The position numbers and the translations under genes are program-made. Source: Desulfovermiculus halophilus DSM 18834 (GTDB lineage Bacteria; Desulfobacterota; Desulfovibrionia; Desulfovibrionales; Desulfothermaceae). Taken from it: 64,000 nt of DNA. The DNA lies in NCBI RefSeq assembly GCF_000620765.1, contig NZ_JIAK01000004.1, forward strand, positions 1 to 64,000, in the 5' to 3' direction. Below the pieces are notes generated by a model. That model saw nothing but the letters and a program-made list of their open reading frames with translations, was not told where the DNA came from and did no database searches. Of this stretch, positions 16,298 through 26,058 are shown piece by piece. Numbering within the stretch: the first letter of the stretch is position 1; every line of letters starts with the position of its first letter.

Positions 16298-17230
16298 CTA
16301 CTCCCCGCAGGAGTAGATCTCGCGCAGAATCTCCCGTCCTCCGCGGTCCAGCACCCTGCGGGCCAGGGACCGGCCCAGGCCTTCAGCCTCCCGGCAGCCG
16401 GCCCGGCCCTGCTCCATGATCACCCGCTTCCCCTGCAGGTCGGAGACAAAGCCCTGCAGAAAGACCTGATCATCTTCCACCCGGGCCATGCCCCCGATGG
16501 GGACCTGGCAGCCGCCCTCCAGCTCGTGCAGAAAGCTTCGTTCCGCGGTCACGGTCACCCGGGTCTGGGCATGATCCAGACCGGCCAGCAGGGAATGCAG
16601 CCGGGCGTTGTCTTCCGGATATTCGATGCCCAGGGCCCCCTGGCCCAGGGCGGGAAAGAAATCCGGCGGGACCAGGGGAAAGGCGTGCGGGGCAGTAAGG
16701 CCCAGGCGCTTTAAACCCACGGAGGCGACCACAATGGCGTCGTAGAGGCCCTGCTCCAGCTTGTTCAGCCGGGTATCCAGATTGCCGCGCAAGGTCTGAA
16801 TCTCTAGATCCGGACGCAGGGCCAGAAGCTGGGCCTGCCTCCGCAGGCTGCTGGTCCCGACCACAGCGCCCGCGGGCAGGGACTGCAGATCGGGGTATTC
16901 CATGCTCAGCAGGCAGTCAAAGGCGTCGTCCCGCTCTGGCATCACGCCCAGGGTCAGGCCGGATACCAGCTCGCCGGGCACATCCTTCATGCTGTGCACG
17001 GCCAGGTCCGCCTCTCCGGCCAGTATGGCCTCCTCAATCTCCTTGACGAAAAGCCCCTTGCCTCCGACCTTGGCCAAGGGGACATCCAGGATCTTGTCTC
17101 CGGAGGTCTTGACCACCTTGAAATCGACATCTATGTCCGCATGCGCCTGACGGATCAGGCCGGCCACATGCTCGGCCTGCCACAGGGCCAGCTTGCTGCC
17201 CCGGGTGGCGATTGTCAGCGAGGTACTCAT
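16298..17230 (-). CDS. hemC: Porphobilinogen deaminase (hydroxymethylbilane synthase)
   Basis: This 310-residue enzyme polymerises four porphobilinogens into hydroxymethylbilane on the way to siroheme, heme and cobalamin. It shows the N-terminal TRGSKLALWQAEHV, HSMKDVPGE, the GTSSLRRQAQLLALRPDL block and the dipyrromethane-anchoring cysteine in HELEGGCQVPIGG (Cys241). The ATG at 17230 starts exactly at the family N-terminus; the longer frame from 17455 is spurious. Confidence 0.95.
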   Translation of the reverse strand: MSTSLTIATRGSKLALWQAEHVAGLIRQAHADIDVDFKVVKTSGDKILDVPLAKVGGKGLFVKEIEEAILAGEADLAVHSMKDVPGELVSGLTLGVMPERDDAFDCLLSMEYPDLQSLPAGAVVGTSSLRRQAQLLALRPDLEIQTLRGNLDTRLNKLEQGLYDAIVVASVGLKRLGLTAPHAFPLVPPDFFPALGQGALGIEYPEDNARLHSLLAGLDHAQTRVTVTAERSFLHELEGGCQVPIGGMARVEDDQVFLQGFVSDLQGKRVIMEQGRAGCREAEGLGRSLARRVLDRGGREILREIYSCGE

Positions 17231-17372
17231 AGGCCTCTTGATGGGTTCTAAATTCACGAAATACCGCCGCCCGGGCTCAGTGCTCCGCACTCGGGGCACC
17301 GTCCTGGCGGCGGAAGATGCCTGCCGTTCTCCACGGCCCCGCCGGCAACGCGCACCATGCAGGGCAGCGGGG

Positions 17373-17603
17373 CTATCCGCAGGAGGCGCAGCTTCCTCCG
17401 CTGCACCCGGTACAGCCCCCTCCGGAAGGAACGGTCCCGGCCCCGACAGGTTCACTCCCTCCCAGCTTGCTCCGGCACCTGGACATGAGCTTCTGGGTCT
17501 TTCCTGATCCGCATTTGGGGCAGGTCACTGCCTCTTCCCGTCCCAGAACGATCTCCTCAAACTGATGAGCGCACTGTGCGCAGGTATACTCGTATATAGG
17601 CAT
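17373..17603 (-). CDS. FmdB-family zinc ribbon protein
   Basis: This 76-residue protein begins MPIYEYTCAQCAHQFEEI and continues TCPKCGSG, the four-cysteine zinc ribbon of the FmdB/CxxC_CxxC regulator family. A Gly/Cys-rich tail (GGGCTGCSGGSCASCG) adds five more cysteines. The function is unknown; a regulatory or metal-binding role is commonly assumed. CAGGAGAA precedes the ATG at 17603. It is followed by hemC and preceded by gmhA on the same strand. Confidence 0.85.
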   Translation of the reverse strand: MPIYEYTCAQCAHQFEEIVLGREEAVTCPKCGSGKTQKLMSRCRSKLGGSEPVGAGTVPSGGGCTGCSGGSCASCG

Positions 17604-17647
17604 AGCCGTTCTCCTGGATTGGATGTAGAAATGGTCTGTCGTCCTGT

Positions 17648-18256
17648 TCACAGGTAGGGCTGGAGTTGATCGGCAGCCTCGAAGAGAAAATGATCCACAA
17701 GCCCGCAGAGCAGGTGCCCGATGACGATGTGCACCTCCTGGATATGGGCCGTGCGCTGAGCGGGCACGCACAGAGGATAGTCGCAGTGCTCCTGGATTGC
17801 GGCCCCCTCTCTGCCCAGCAGGGCGACCGTGGTCAGCCCCTGCTCCCTGCCCATGCGCAGGGCCTGCAGAACATTCCGGCTGGTTCCGGAGGTGGAGATC
17901 CCCACGCAGACGTCCCCTTCCCGGCCCAGGGCCTTGACCTGCTTGCTGAAAACCTGATCGAACCCGTAGTCGTTGCCTACAGCCGTGAGCACCGAGCTGT
18001 CCGTGGTCAAGGCCAGGGCGGGCAGAGAGGGCCGTTCCATCTCGAACCTGGAGACAAACTCCGCGGCCAGGTGCTGGGCGTCCGCGGCACTCCCTCCGTT
18101 GCCGCAGAAGAGGATCTTTCCTCCCCGGACCAGGGTCACGGCCATAAGCTTGGCCACCTCAATCACGCTTTCGCTGCCGGCCTGAAAAAAAGCTGTGCGC
18201 GCCTCAATACCCTGTTGCACATACTCCTGGACAAGAGACTGGGGGTTCTGGGTCAT
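17648..18256 (-). CDS. gmhA: Phosphoheptose isomerase (SIS domain)
   Basis: This 202-residue SIS-domain protein has GKILFCGNGGSAADAQHLAAEFVSRF, VFSKQVKALGREGDV and ISTSGTSRNVL, the signature blocks of sedoheptulose-7-phosphate isomerase. It makes D-glycero-D-manno-heptose 7-phosphate, the first step toward the heptose of the lipopolysaccharide core. The ATG at 18256, after GGAG, fits the family length of about 195 residues. It is transcribed divergently from the kinase gene at 18352 across a 95-bp gap. Confidence 0.88.
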   Translation of the reverse strand: MTQNPQSLVQEYVQQGIEARTAFFQAGSESVIEVAKLMAVTLVRGGKILFCGNGGSAADAQHLAAEFVSRFEMERPSLPALALTTDSSVLTAVGNDYGFDQVFSKQVKALGREGDVCVGISTSGTSRNVLQALRMGREQGLTTVALLGREGAAIQEHCDYPLCVPAQRTAHIQEVHIVIGHLLCGLVDHFLFEAADQLQPYL

Positions 18257-18351
18257 ATCCGCTCCGACTTGGCCTTTGCCGGTTTCTATGCTAGTTGCTA
18301 CATATTGCCGCATACCGCGGCGTCAACCATCCTGTCTGCATAAGGTACGCA

Positions 18352-18951
18352 ATGGCTGGATCCAAAGCTGTGCACCGCTGTTCGTCCCAGGACAAAAGCT
18401 CACCCTGGCGCTTTGGGCCTGAACAGCCCCTGTGCATCACCTTCATCGGCATGCCAGGCTCGGGGAAGAGCACCCTGGCCTCAGGGCTGGCCGAAAGACT
18501 GGGCTGGGCCTTTCTGGACACCGACCATCTCATGGAGGCCTGGTACGGCCTGCCCCTGGAGGCCCTGCGCAATTCCCTGGGCCTCGATCAGTTCCTGGAG
18601 GCGGAAGAGGAAACTCTGGTCAGCCTGGATGTCAATCGCTGCGTCATCGCCACCGGAGGCAGCGCGGTCTACAGCTCCCGGGCCATGCAGGCCCTCAAAA
18701 GTAGCGGAGTCGTCATCTATTTGCAAGCCGACTATGCCACCATCTCCCGGCGGATCAGCCGGCATCCGGAACGGGGGCTGGTCATGCAGCCGGGACAGAG
18801 CCTGTTTGACCTGTACCTGGAACGGCGTGAACTCTATGAGCGCTACGCGGATCTGGTTCAGAGCACCGCATCCGCGTCCATTCAGAACTGCATCCAAACC
18901 CTGGAAAGATCCGTCTATGACCTGTGGTTCAAAGAAAACCCCCCAAAATAG
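18352..18951 (+). CDS. Shikimate-kinase-family protein, possibly homoserine kinase
   Basis: This 199-residue P-loop kinase has Walker A GMPGSGKST (33-41), FLDTDHLME and a C-terminal lid RHPERGLVM...YERYADL. It looks like AroK overall, but the usual GE-x-x-FR segment is GLDQFLEAEEE, so the arginine that binds shikimate's carboxylate is absent; IATGGSAVY is kept. A changed substrate is therefore likely. Shikimate-kinase-like homoserine kinases have been reported from Desulfovibrio, as I recall, which makes that a candidate role. The ATG at 18352 has AAGG upstream. It overlaps the next gene by 35 bp, implying co-translation. Confidence 0.7.
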   Translation: MAGSKAVHRCSSQDKSSPWRFGPEQPLCITFIGMPGSGKSTLASGLAERLGWAFLDTDHLMEAWYGLPLEALRNSLGLDQFLEAEEETLVSLDVNRCVIATGGSAVYSSRAMQALKSSGVVIYLQADYATISRRISRHPERGLVMQPGQSLFDLYLERRELYERYADLVQSTASASIQNCIQTLERSVYDLWFKENPPK

Positions 18952-19525
18952 CATCTTCCGCCGCCTGGCCGAGCTCTATGCCAGGATGGAGGCTGAGTAC
19001 GACGACCTGGCCTCCCGCCTGGGACTGAGCTGCGCCAAGTGCTCTGACAACTGCTGCGTGAGCTATTTCCAGCACCACACCTATATCGAATGGGCCTATC
19101 TGTGGCGCGGAATTACCACCCTGGATGCAGAGCAAAGACAAGCGGTCCTGGCCCGGGCCGAAGACAACGTGGCCCGGAGCCGGGAGCTTTTGGCCCAGGG
19201 CAGCCGGCCCAGGATCATGTGCCCTTTGAACCAAGCGGGCCTGTGCATCCTGTACGACTACCGGCTGATGATCTGCCGTCTGCACGGCGTCCCCAATCAG
19301 ATCCACATGCCCAGCGGAGAGACCAAGCAGTTTCCCGGCTGTCATGTCTGCCAGGAGCTGACCGCCAATATGCCGCGCGTTCCGGTCCTGGACCGGACGC
19401 CGCTGTATATCGAGCTTGCCCAATTGGAACGGGAGTTCACGGGATCACAACCCGGCCGGCTGCCCAAAGTGGATATGACCCTGTCCGAGATGCTGGTCCA
19501 GGGCCGGCCGCCGATCAGTGAATAA
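18917..19525 (+). CDS. YkgJ-family cysteine cluster protein
   Basis: This protein of about 202 residues carries the zinc/iron-chelating cysteine pattern of the YkgJ (CxxCxxxCC) family: CAKCSDNCC, then CPLNQAGLCILYDYRLMICRLHG and CHVC. The family's function is unknown; metal binding is inferred. Its frame is open upstream inside the kinase gene, but conserved sequence begins near residue 13, and ATG 18917 (GGAAAG upstream) gives a sensible start. It overlaps the kinase gene in a different frame. Confidence 0.8.
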   Translation: MTCGSKKTPQNSIFRRLAELYARMEAEYDDLASRLGLSCAKCSDNCCVSYFQHHTYIEWAYLWRGITTLDAEQRQAVLARAEDNVARSRELLAQGSRPRIMCPLNQAGLCILYDYRLMICRLHGVPNQIHMPSGETKQFPGCHVCQELTANMPRVPVLDRTPLYIELAQLEREFTGSQPGRLPKVDMTLSEMLVQGRPPISE

Positions 19526-19542
19526 GCCCCAGAGAGGAGCGA

Positions 19543-20139
19543 ATGCGACTGGGGAGGAAAATGCTCATGAGCACAAAGCACGGACAGCGCATCCCGGGCA
19601 GCCGGGCCCTGAAAGGCCTGGGCCCTGTCCTGCGGGCGGGGGTGTGCGCGGCCCTGCTGGCGGGCCTTCTGGCCTGCGCCAGCCAGACAGTGGGCCACCT
19701 CAAGCAGCACCCCTGGTCCCTGGATCAGCCCCAGAGCCTGCGCACCAACTATCTCAGCTTCGATTTCCTCTGCAGCCAGGATCCCAAGGGTCTTCAGGTC
19801 CGGGGCCAGGCCTACCCCCGGCCAGACGGTCCTATCCCGGACTGGGCCACCTGGGCCAGGGACCTGTGGCTCGGGGTCTACCTCAGCGACCGGTCCGGAC
19901 AGGTTCTGGCCCAGAAGATCGAGGTTCTGCCCCCTCAGGCCCTCAGCCGGGCCCGGCCCATTGAGTTTTCCTTTATCCTCAAGCCGCACAGCATGGGCGA
20001 ACCCGGGCCGGTGTTCATCAGCTTCGGCTACCGGCTGGTCCTGGCCCCCGGTCCGCAAAAGAAAACCGCACAGAGTGCGGAAGACCGAGAAGATACGCCC
20101 GTCTTCTTTGCCAGTGAGTCCGCGCTGACCAGGTTCTAA
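19543..20139 (+). CDS. Lipoprotein of unknown function
   Basis: This product of about 198 residues has an N-terminal signal containing the lipobox LLAC (in LLAGLLACASQ), so the mature form is lipidated and envelope-bound. The rest is a single soluble domain with strands such as LWLGVYLSDRSGQVLAQKIEVLP and PGPVFISFGYRLVL. I do not recognise the family. GAGAGGAG supports ATG 19543, and ATGs at 19561 and 19567 after GGGGAGG are alternatives. It probably forms one transcript with the kinase and YkgJ-like genes. Confidence 0.75.
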   Translation: MRLGRKMLMSTKHGQRIPGSRALKGLGPVLRAGVCAALLAGLLACASQTVGHLKQHPWSLDQPQSLRTNYLSFDFLCSQDPKGLQVRGQAYPRPDGPIPDWATWARDLWLGVYLSDRSGQVLAQKIEVLPPQALSRARPIEFSFILKPHSMGEPGPVFISFGYRLVLAPGPQKKTAQSAEDREDTPVFFASESALTRF

Positions 20140-20215
20140 GCCCCCCGCAGCAGAAAACGCTGCTGACCCGCGGATCATTGGGCTGCCCTCCCGGTTCCAG
20201 CCGGCTCACCAGGCC

Positions 20216-20434
20216 CTACTTGTAGCGAAAGACGATTCGCCCCCTGGTCAGATCATAGGGAGACAGCTCCACCTTGACCTTGTCCCCGGGCAGGATACGA
20301 ATGTAGTGCTTGCGCATCTTGCCCGAGATATGCCCCAGAATCTCGTGTCCGTTCTCCAATTCCACCCGGAACATGGCGTTGGGCAGCGCTTCGGTGACCA
20401 CGCCCATTACTTCGATAGATTCTTCTTTTGCCAT
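20216..20434 (-). CDS. infA: Translation initiation factor IF-1
   Basis: This 72-residue S1/OB-fold protein begins [22 protein letters not shown] and ends [13 protein letters not shown], matching IF-1 along its full length. It binds the A site of the 30S subunit during initiation. The ATG at 20434 is the family start. It is the last gene of the argJ-to-infA minus-strand run. Confidence 0.97.
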   Translation of the reverse strand: MAKEESIEVMGVVTEALPNAMFRVELENGHEILGHISGKMRKHYIRILPGDKVKVELSPYDLTRGRIVFRYK

Positions 20435-20458
20435 ACACACCCTTTTGGTTTGCAGATC

Positions 20459-20956
20459 CTATGCAACATCAATCCATTTCACATCCGGCTTCCATCCCGG
20501 ACGCAGCTCAATCCGGGCCAGCCCGGCGGGGCTGCCTTTGGGCAGGGAGAAGCTCCCGGGGTTGAGGACCGGGACGGGGTACGCATCAGGCTCATACAGC
20601 CGCCTGTGGGTATGCCCGAAGCAGATCAGGTCCAGCTCCTGGTCCTTGAAGCTGGACACGACTTGTTCAACCAGGGACCCGGATCCCAATCCAAAGCCGT
20701 GGACCATTCCGATCCGGAACTGGCCCAGCTGGACAGAGGTCTTTCTGGGCAGGGTATCCGCCCACTGCCCGCTGTCCATATTCCCGGCCACGGCAAAGAA
20801 CCGGGGATGGGAGTTCAGATAGGCGTATACCTGCTCCCCGGTGATGTCCCCGCAGTGCAGCACTGCGTCCATCTCCTCCATCACCTGCTGATAGGCAGAT
20901 ATCAAGGCCTGGTTCGGCGTCATCATATGCGTATCGGACAATACGGCTATCCGCAC
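20459..20956 (-). CDS. YfcE/MJ0936-type metallophosphoesterase
   Basis: This 165-residue protein has the metal-ligand series of small phosphodiesterases: SDTH (D8, H10), HCGDIT, GNMD, MVHGFG and GHTHRR. Relatives hydrolyse phosphodiesters with Mn(II) or Ni(II) in vitro, and the cellular substrate is generally unknown. It sits 24 bp upstream of infA and 3 bp after the TonB-like gene, so it is likely co-transcribed with both. Confidence 0.88.
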   Translation of the reverse strand: MRIAVLSDTHMMTPNQALISAYQQVMEEMDAVLHCGDITGEQVYAYLNSHPRFFAVAGNMDSGQWADTLPRKTSVQLGQFRIGMVHGFGLGSGSLVEQVVSSFKDQELDLICFGHTHRRLYEPDAYPVPVLNPGSFSLPKGSPAGLARIELRPGWKPDVKWIDVA

Positions 20957-20959
20957 AAC

Positions 20960-21574
20960 CTACTCTCCTCTTGTCTGTGTCTTGCGGTGCACAACAAAGC
21001 TGCACCCGAGAACCAGGCGGTCGCGCATATGGGCCCCGGCTTCGGGAAACGGTCCGGCCCTGTGCACCAGCTCCAGGGCGAATTCGGCCAAGCCGGGGCT
21101 GCCCTGTTCATGGGCGACCCAGGCCGAGGCCACATCCCCGTCTTTGGTCAGCTTTAGCCCGAGCTCCACTCTCCCCGGTCCCGGCGGCTTTGCCCGCCGC
21201 CATGCGGGCTGCATCCGCTTCCGGATCTCGGAAAGAACCAGATCCAGCTCTTCCCGGCGCAGACTGCTGTGGACCGGGATCAGCTGCGCGGCCCCGGAAT
21301 TTCTGTTCTCCGAAACCTGCTCTGCGCGCTTCCCGGCCGGAGCAGCGGCTTTGTTCCCCTGCCCGTCTGCGGCTTTTCCTGGTCTGCCCGGGTCTTCTTC
21401 CCCGGGCCCGGAGGACAGGCTGACAAGCCACAAGGTCTGAACATCGGCCTGCTCAGGAGGGGACAGGCCCAGAGGAAACCATGCCGGGAGCATATGCAGG
21501 ATGACAGATGCCGCAACCGCTGTGGCCAGCCCAGCGGCGGTTCGGATCAGACTCCTACCGCCCCCCGCTCTCAT
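20960..21574 (-). CDS. TonB-like energy transducer
   Basis: This protein of about 204 residues has one N-terminal membrane span (RTAAGLATAVAASVILHMLPAWF), a Pro/Gly/Lys-rich periplasmic linker, and a C-terminal TonB-like domain with RVELGLKLTKDGDVASAWVAHEQGSPGLAEFALELV. TonB proteins transmit energy from the inner membrane to outer-membrane receptors. No exbBD or receptor gene is nearby. The ATG at 21574 overlaps the end of the HD-hydrolase gene by 20 bp. Confidence 0.7.
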   Translation of the reverse strand: MRAGGGRSLIRTAAGLATAVAASVILHMLPAWFPLGLSPPEQADVQTLWLVSLSSGPGEEDPGRPGKAADGQGNKAAAPAGKRAEQVSENRNSGAAQLIPVHSSLRREELDLVLSEIRKRMQPAWRRAKPPGPGRVELGLKLTKDGDVASAWVAHEQGSPGLAEFALELVHRAGPFPEAGAHMRDRLVLGCSFVVHRKTQTRGE

Positions 21575-22223
21575 TGGGCTGTCCGTTTTTCCGCGACCAC
21601 CAGGAGCTGTCTGCGGCCCGGAACCACCAGTCCGTGTGATCGGTATGCACGATGACCCGGGCCAAATCCCGGCCCAGATCGGTGCGCAGCCTCTCCAGGG
21701 CATGGGCGATCCATTTCCGGGCATAGGCATTGCCCAGGTCCTGCTCCTGCTTCAGGCTGAGGATCAGATCCAGCTGATCCGCATCCTGGGCCAGAAGCGC
21801 TTCCCGGCTTTGGGCAGCCTCCAGCTCGGCCTGAAGCTCAAGGACATCCCCTCCCATTCCGGTCCCGGACCAGGCATCGGCCAGGGCCTGCTCGTCCCTG
21901 GAGGAGTTGTACATCTTATTCACATAGTTGAAATCGCCGGTCCTGGCCTCGTGCAGGTCGTGAAACAGGCACATCAGGACCACTCTGCTCCAGTCCGCCC
22001 CGGCCAGCTGGGCCAAGACAAAGCCGATGACCGTGGTCCGGTAACTGTGCTCAGCCACACTCTCCCGGCCCGTGCCCAGGAACTGGTACCCGGTCCGCGG
22101 TGTATGGCGCAGCATGCCGACCTCGAACAGCAGGTCGCTCAGGGCCTTCCATCGCTCAGCCGGTATCTGCTGTCCCTCCCCTTGCACTGAGACCTTCTCC
22201 TCCCGGCGCTCACTGCTCAGCAT
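21555..22223 (-). CDS. HD-domain hydrolase (5'-deoxynucleotidase-like)
   Basis: This 222-residue HD-superfamily protein shows VAEHSYRTTVIGFVLA, LFHDLHEARTGDFNYVNK and a distal DADQLD aspartate. That is the H...HD...D metal site of the YfbR/HDDC2 group, which removes phosphate from deoxynucleoside monophosphates. The specific substrate is inferred from family resemblance. GGAG precedes ATG 22223. It lies between argJ and the TonB-like gene in the same operon. Confidence 0.85.
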   Translation of the reverse strand: MLSSERREEKVSVQGEGQQIPAERWKALSDLLFEVGMLRHTPRTGYQFLGTGRESVAEHSYRTTVIGFVLAQLAGADWSRVVLMCLFHDLHEARTGDFNYVNKMYNSSRDEQALADAWSGTGMGGDVLELQAELEAAQSREALLAQDADQLDLILSLKQEQDLGNAYARKWIAHALERLRTDLGRDLARVIVHTDHTDWWFRAADSSWWSRKNGQPNESGGR

Positions 22224-22254
22224 TCAAACTCCATCCTTGTGCTGCCCGCACCGG

Positions 22255-23436
22255 TTATGATCTGTATTCGGCATTGATCCGCACATAATCCAGGCTCAGA
22301 TCCGAGGTCAAAAACTCATACTCCCCCGGCCCCTGGCCCAGAGTGAGCTGGACCGGGATCTCCTGCCGGTCCAGATAGGGAGCCAAAAGACTGTCTATAT
22401 CGGCCTGGACCGGGGTTCCGTCCCGGAAGACCTCCCGCCCGGCTATGCTGACCCGGACCCGGCCCGGCTCCAGGTCGGCCCCGCACCGGCCCAGAGCGGC
22501 TACAATCCGGCCCCAGTTCGGATCCCGCCCGAACATGGCCGTCTTGACCAGGGGGGAATGGCCCACGGTCCTGGCCGCAAGCTCGGCCTCCCTGTGGTCT
22601 CTGGCCCCGTCGACCCGGATGCGGACCACCTTGGTGCCTCCTTCGGCATCCTGGACAATGAGATAGGCCAGCTCCTGACAAAGCGCGGTCAGCTCCTCTT
22701 CCACCAGGCCTGTTTCATCGGCTGCGGGCGCGATCCCGCTTTCTCCGTTGGCCAGGGCCAGCACGCAGTCGTTGGTGCTCGTGTCCCCGTCCACACTGAT
22801 CCGGTTGAAGCTGGCCTCTGTCGCCCGTTCCACCATCTCCTGCCACAGATCCGGGGCCATGTCAGCATCACAGCAGACAAAACCGAGCATGGTGGCCATC
22901 TGGGGACAGATCATGCCCGATCCCTTGGCCATGCCCAGAAGGCGGACCTTCCCGCCCTTCAGGGCGACTTCCCGCCACAGGATCTTGGGGAAGGTATCCG
23001 TGGTCAGCATGGCCTGAGCCACAGCCAGGGGGTCGTCTGTAACCGTGCTCTGAGCCAGGGAAGAAACGCCCCGCTCCCAGAGCTCCAGGTCCATGCCCTG
23101 GCCGATGACCCCGGTAGAGGCCGGCAGGACCTCTTCCGGCTCAAGGCCGAAAGCCCTGGCCGCTAGCCCGCAGGTTGTGCGGCAGGCCCGGATTCCTTCT
23201 TCCCCGGTGCAGGCATTGGCCTGACCGGCATTGACCAGGATCGCCCTGGCCCGGGACCCGGCCCGGAGATGATCCCTGCTGACCAGGACCGGGGCGGCCT
23301 GGAACCTGTTGGTGGTGAACACCCCTGCTGCCGCGGCCGGGGTGGAGGAGAGGATGATGCCCAGATCCCTGCGCCCCGAGTAACGGAATCCGGCCCTAGC
23401 CGCCAGAAAGGAAAATCCCTGCGGAATGGTGATCAC
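22255..23436 (-). CDS. argJ: Bifunctional ornithine acetyltransferase / N-acetylglutamate synthase
   Basis: This 393-residue proenzyme transfers the acetyl group from N-acetylornithine to glutamate in the cyclic arginine pathway. It shows NAGQANACTGEEG, PASTGVIGQ, and the autocleavage site PQMA|TMLGF (Ala181/Thr182), whose threonine becomes the catalytic nucleophile. DGDTSTNDCVLALANG and the C-terminal LSLDYVRINAEYRS complete the family. Whether it also makes acetylglutamate from acetyl-CoA cannot be read from sequence. Confidence 0.96.
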   Translation of the reverse strand: MITIPQGFSFLAARAGFRYSGRRDLGIILSSTPAAAAGVFTTNRFQAAPVLVSRDHLRAGSRARAILVNAGQANACTGEEGIRACRTTCGLAARAFGLEPEEVLPASTGVIGQGMDLELWERGVSSLAQSTVTDDPLAVAQAMLTTDTFPKILWREVALKGGKVRLLGMAKGSGMICPQMATMLGFVCCDADMAPDLWQEMVERATEASFNRISVDGDTSTNDCVLALANGESGIAPAADETGLVEEELTALCQELAYLIVQDAEGGTKVVRIRVDGARDHREAELAARTVGHSPLVKTAMFGRDPNWGRIVAALGRCGADLEPGRVRVSIAGREVFRDGTPVQADIDSLLAPYLDRQEIPVQLTLGQGPGEYEFLTSDLSLDYVRINAEYRS

Positions 23437-23490
23437 TGCATGCTCCTTTAAGTCGACGGATGCTCGTTTCAGCTGACCAGACCCTCTGTG

Positions 23491-26007
23491 CTACCTTCCG
23501 CAGCACTTCTTGTACTTTTTCCCGCTGCCGCAGGGACAGGGGTCGTTCCGGCCCACCTTGGGGCTCTCCCGCCTGAACGGTTCAGGATTGGTGCTGGCCG
23601 CAGTCTCGTCCCCACCGGAAAACTGCAGCCTGTCCGGCTCCTCCTGGTGCTGGAGCTCCTGCTCCGGGGCTTCCTGCAGCCTGACCCGGCACAGGGACTT
23701 CAGGGTGTTTTCCTTGATCAGATACAAGAGCTCCTGAAAGAGCTCAAAGCCTTCCTTCTTGTACTCCTGCTTGGGGTTTTTCTGCCCGTACCCGCGCAGG
23801 CCGATCCCTTCCTTGAGGTAGTCCATGTTCAGCAGGTGCTCTTTCCAGAACCGGTCCAGGCTCTCCAGAAGAAAGAAGCGCAGGATCTCCTGGTAGTGCT
23901 CCCCGGCGCTGGCCTTCAGGGCGTCCAGGATCTCCTGGACCTTCTCTGCGGCCTCCTCCTGGGAGGGCAGGGCCTGGTCAAGGTCCATGACCCGCCGCAG
24001 GGCGAACACCTCATCCAGCCTGACCTTGACCCCCTGGACGGTCTCCTGGTCCGGGCCGTCCTTGCCCGCTTCCTCCACCGGAGCCAGGATGTCCTCCAGC
24101 AGATCGTGGACAAACCCCTGGATCATGGGCTCCACATCCTGCAGGGTCATGATCTCCCGGCGCTGGGTGTAAATGACCTCCCGCTGCTGGTTCATGACAT
24201 CGTCGAACTCCAGGAGCTGCTTGCGGATGGAGAAGTTGTGCTCTTCCACCCGGTGTTGGGCGTTTTCTATGGCCCGGGATATGAGGCTGTTTTCTATGGC
24301 CTGCCCCTCTTCCACCCCCACCCTGTTCATCAGCCCGGATATCCGGTCCGAGCCGAACAGGCGCAGAAGGTCGTCGTCCAGGGCCAGATAGAAGCGTGAG
24401 CTGCCGGGATCCCCCTGGCGTCCGGACCGCCCGCGCAGCTGATTGTCGATCCGCCGGCTTTCATGCCGCTCTGTGCCCAGGATATGCAGTCCGCCCAGCT
24501 CGCGGACCCCCTGGCCCAGAACGATATCCGTTCCCCGGCCGGCCATGTTGGTGGCAATGGTCACCCGGCCCTTTTCCCCGGCCTGGGCGATGATCTCGGC
24601 CTCTTTCTCATGGTGCTTGGCATTGAGAACATCGTGGGGGATGCGCAGCTTTTTCAGGTTCTCGGCAATGTATTCCGACTTGTCGATGGACGTGGTCCCG
24701 ACCAGCACCGGCTGCCCCCTGGTGTACAGCTCCCGGATCTCCTCCACGATGGCGTCGTACTTCTCCTTCTGGGTCCGGTAGATCACATCCGGATGATCCG
24801 TGCGGATCATCGGCTTGTGGGTGGGGACCACGTTCACGTCCAGGTTGTAGATCTCCTTGAACTCCACTGCTTCCGTATCCGCTGTTCCGGTCATCCCGGC
24901 CAGTTTGTCGTACATCCGGAAGAAGTTCTGAAAGGTGATGCTGGCCAGGGTCTGGTTTTCGGCCTCCACCCGGACCCTTTCCTTGGCCTCCAGGGCCTGG
25001 TGCAGCCCGTCGCTGTATCTTCGGCCGGGCATGATCCGGCCGGTGAACTCGTCCACAATGATCACCTGCCCGTCCCGGACGATATAGTCCGCATCCCGCT
25101 TGAACAGCTCATGGGCCTTCAGGGCCTGCAGGACGTGGTGCTGATAGCTGATGTTCTTGGGATCGAACAGGTTGTCTATCTTCAGGATCTGTTCGCACCG
25201 GACCACTCCGTCATCGGTCAGGGTCACGCTCTTGGCCTTCTCATCCACGGTATAGTCCCGATCCCGCTTCAATCTGGGAATAATGGCGTCCACCTCTTTG
25301 TACATGGCGGTGGAACCGTCGGCCGGGCCGGAGATGATCAGCGGGGTCCTGGCCTCGTCGATGAGCACCGAGTCCACCTCGTCCACAATGGCGTAGTTCA
25401 GCTCCCTCTGGACCAGCTGATGGGGGTAGAACTTCATATGGTCCCGCAGATAGTCAAAGCCGAACTCGTTGTTCGTCCCGTAGACGATGTCCGAGGCATA
25501 GGCCTGTTTGCGCTCCTCGTCTGACATCCCATGGGAAATGCTGCCCACCTCCAGGCCCAGAAAGGAGTACACCCGGCCCATCCATTCCGCGTCCCGCCGG
25601 GCCAGGTAGTCGTTGACCGTGATCAGGTGCACCCCCTTCCCGCTCAAGGCATTGAGCACCAGGGGCATGGTGGCCACCAGGGTTTTCCCTTCCCCTGTCT
25701 TCATCTCCGCTATCCGGCCCTGATGCAGGACCACCCCGCCCAGGAGCTGAACATCGAACGGGCGCATGTCCACTGTCCGTCTGGCCGCCTCCCGGACCAG
25801 GGCGAAGACCTGGGGCAGGAGATCGTCCAGGCTGCGTCCCTGCTCAACCTCCTGGCGGTGTGCAGCGATCCGGGAAGGGAACTCCCGGTCCTCCAGCTGC
25901 TCTATCTCCGGCTCCAGGCTGTTGATCTGTTCCACCAGGGGGGATATCGAGTTGAGAAACCGCTGGTTCTTGGAGCCAAAAAGCTTTTTGGCTAGAAATC
26001 CGAACAT
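23491..26007 (-). CDS. secA: Protein translocase motor SecA
   Basis: This ATPase of about 838 residues drives preproteins through SecYEG. It shows the N-terminal [15 protein letters not shown], Walker [10 protein letters not shown], the [19 protein letters not shown] block, the NMAGRGTDI helicase motif and the C-terminal zinc-binding [13 protein letters not shown], which contacts SecB and lipids. ATG 26007 follows AAGGAG with 6-nt spacing; the in-frame ATG at 26022 is less likely. Repeat D2 lies about 50 bp upstream. argJ follows 54 bp downstream on the same strand. Confidence 0.98.
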   Translation of the reverse strand: MFGFLAKKLFGSKNQRFLNSISPLVEQINSLEPEIEQLEDREFPSRIAAHRQEVEQGRSLDDLLPQVFALVREAARRTVDMRPFDVQLLGGVVLHQGRIAEMKTGEGKTLVATMPLVLNALSGKGVHLITVNDYLARRDAEWMGRVYSFLGLEVGSISHGMSDEERKQAYASDIVYGTNNEFGFDYLRDHMKFYPHQLVQRELNYAIVDEVDSVLIDEARTPLIISGPADGSTAMYKEVDAIIPRLKRDRDYTVDEKAKSVTLTDDGVVRCEQILKIDNLFDPKNISYQHHVLQALKAHELFKRDADYIVRDGQVIIVDEFTGRIMPGRRYSDGLHQALEAKERVRVEAENQTLASITFQNFFRMYDKLAGMTGTADTEAVEFKEIYNLDVNVVPTHKPMIRTDHPDVIYRTQKEKYDAIVEEIRELYTRGQPVLVGTTSIDKSEYIAENLKKLRIPHDVLNAKHHEKEAEIIAQAGEKGRVTIATNMAGRGTDIVLGQGVRELGGLHILGTERHESRRIDNQLRGRSGRQGDPGSSRFYLALDDDLLRLFGSDRISGLMNRVGVEEGQAIENSLISRAIENAQHRVEEHNFSIRKQLLEFDDVMNQQREVIYTQRREIMTLQDVEPMIQGFVHDLLEDILAPVEEAGKDGPDQETVQGVKVRLDEVFALRRVMDLDQALPSQEEAAEKVQEILDALKASAGEHYQEILRFFLLESLDRFWKEHLLNMDYLKEGIGLRGYGQKNPKQEYKKEGFELFQELLYLIKENTLKSLCRVRLQEAPEQELQHQEEPDRLQFSGGDETAASTNPEPFRRESPKVGRNDPCPCGSGKKYKKCCGR

Positions 26008-26058
26008 AGAGACTCCTTGCACCCGGCATGCGCCGTCCGTGCGGCATCCGCGGGATCA

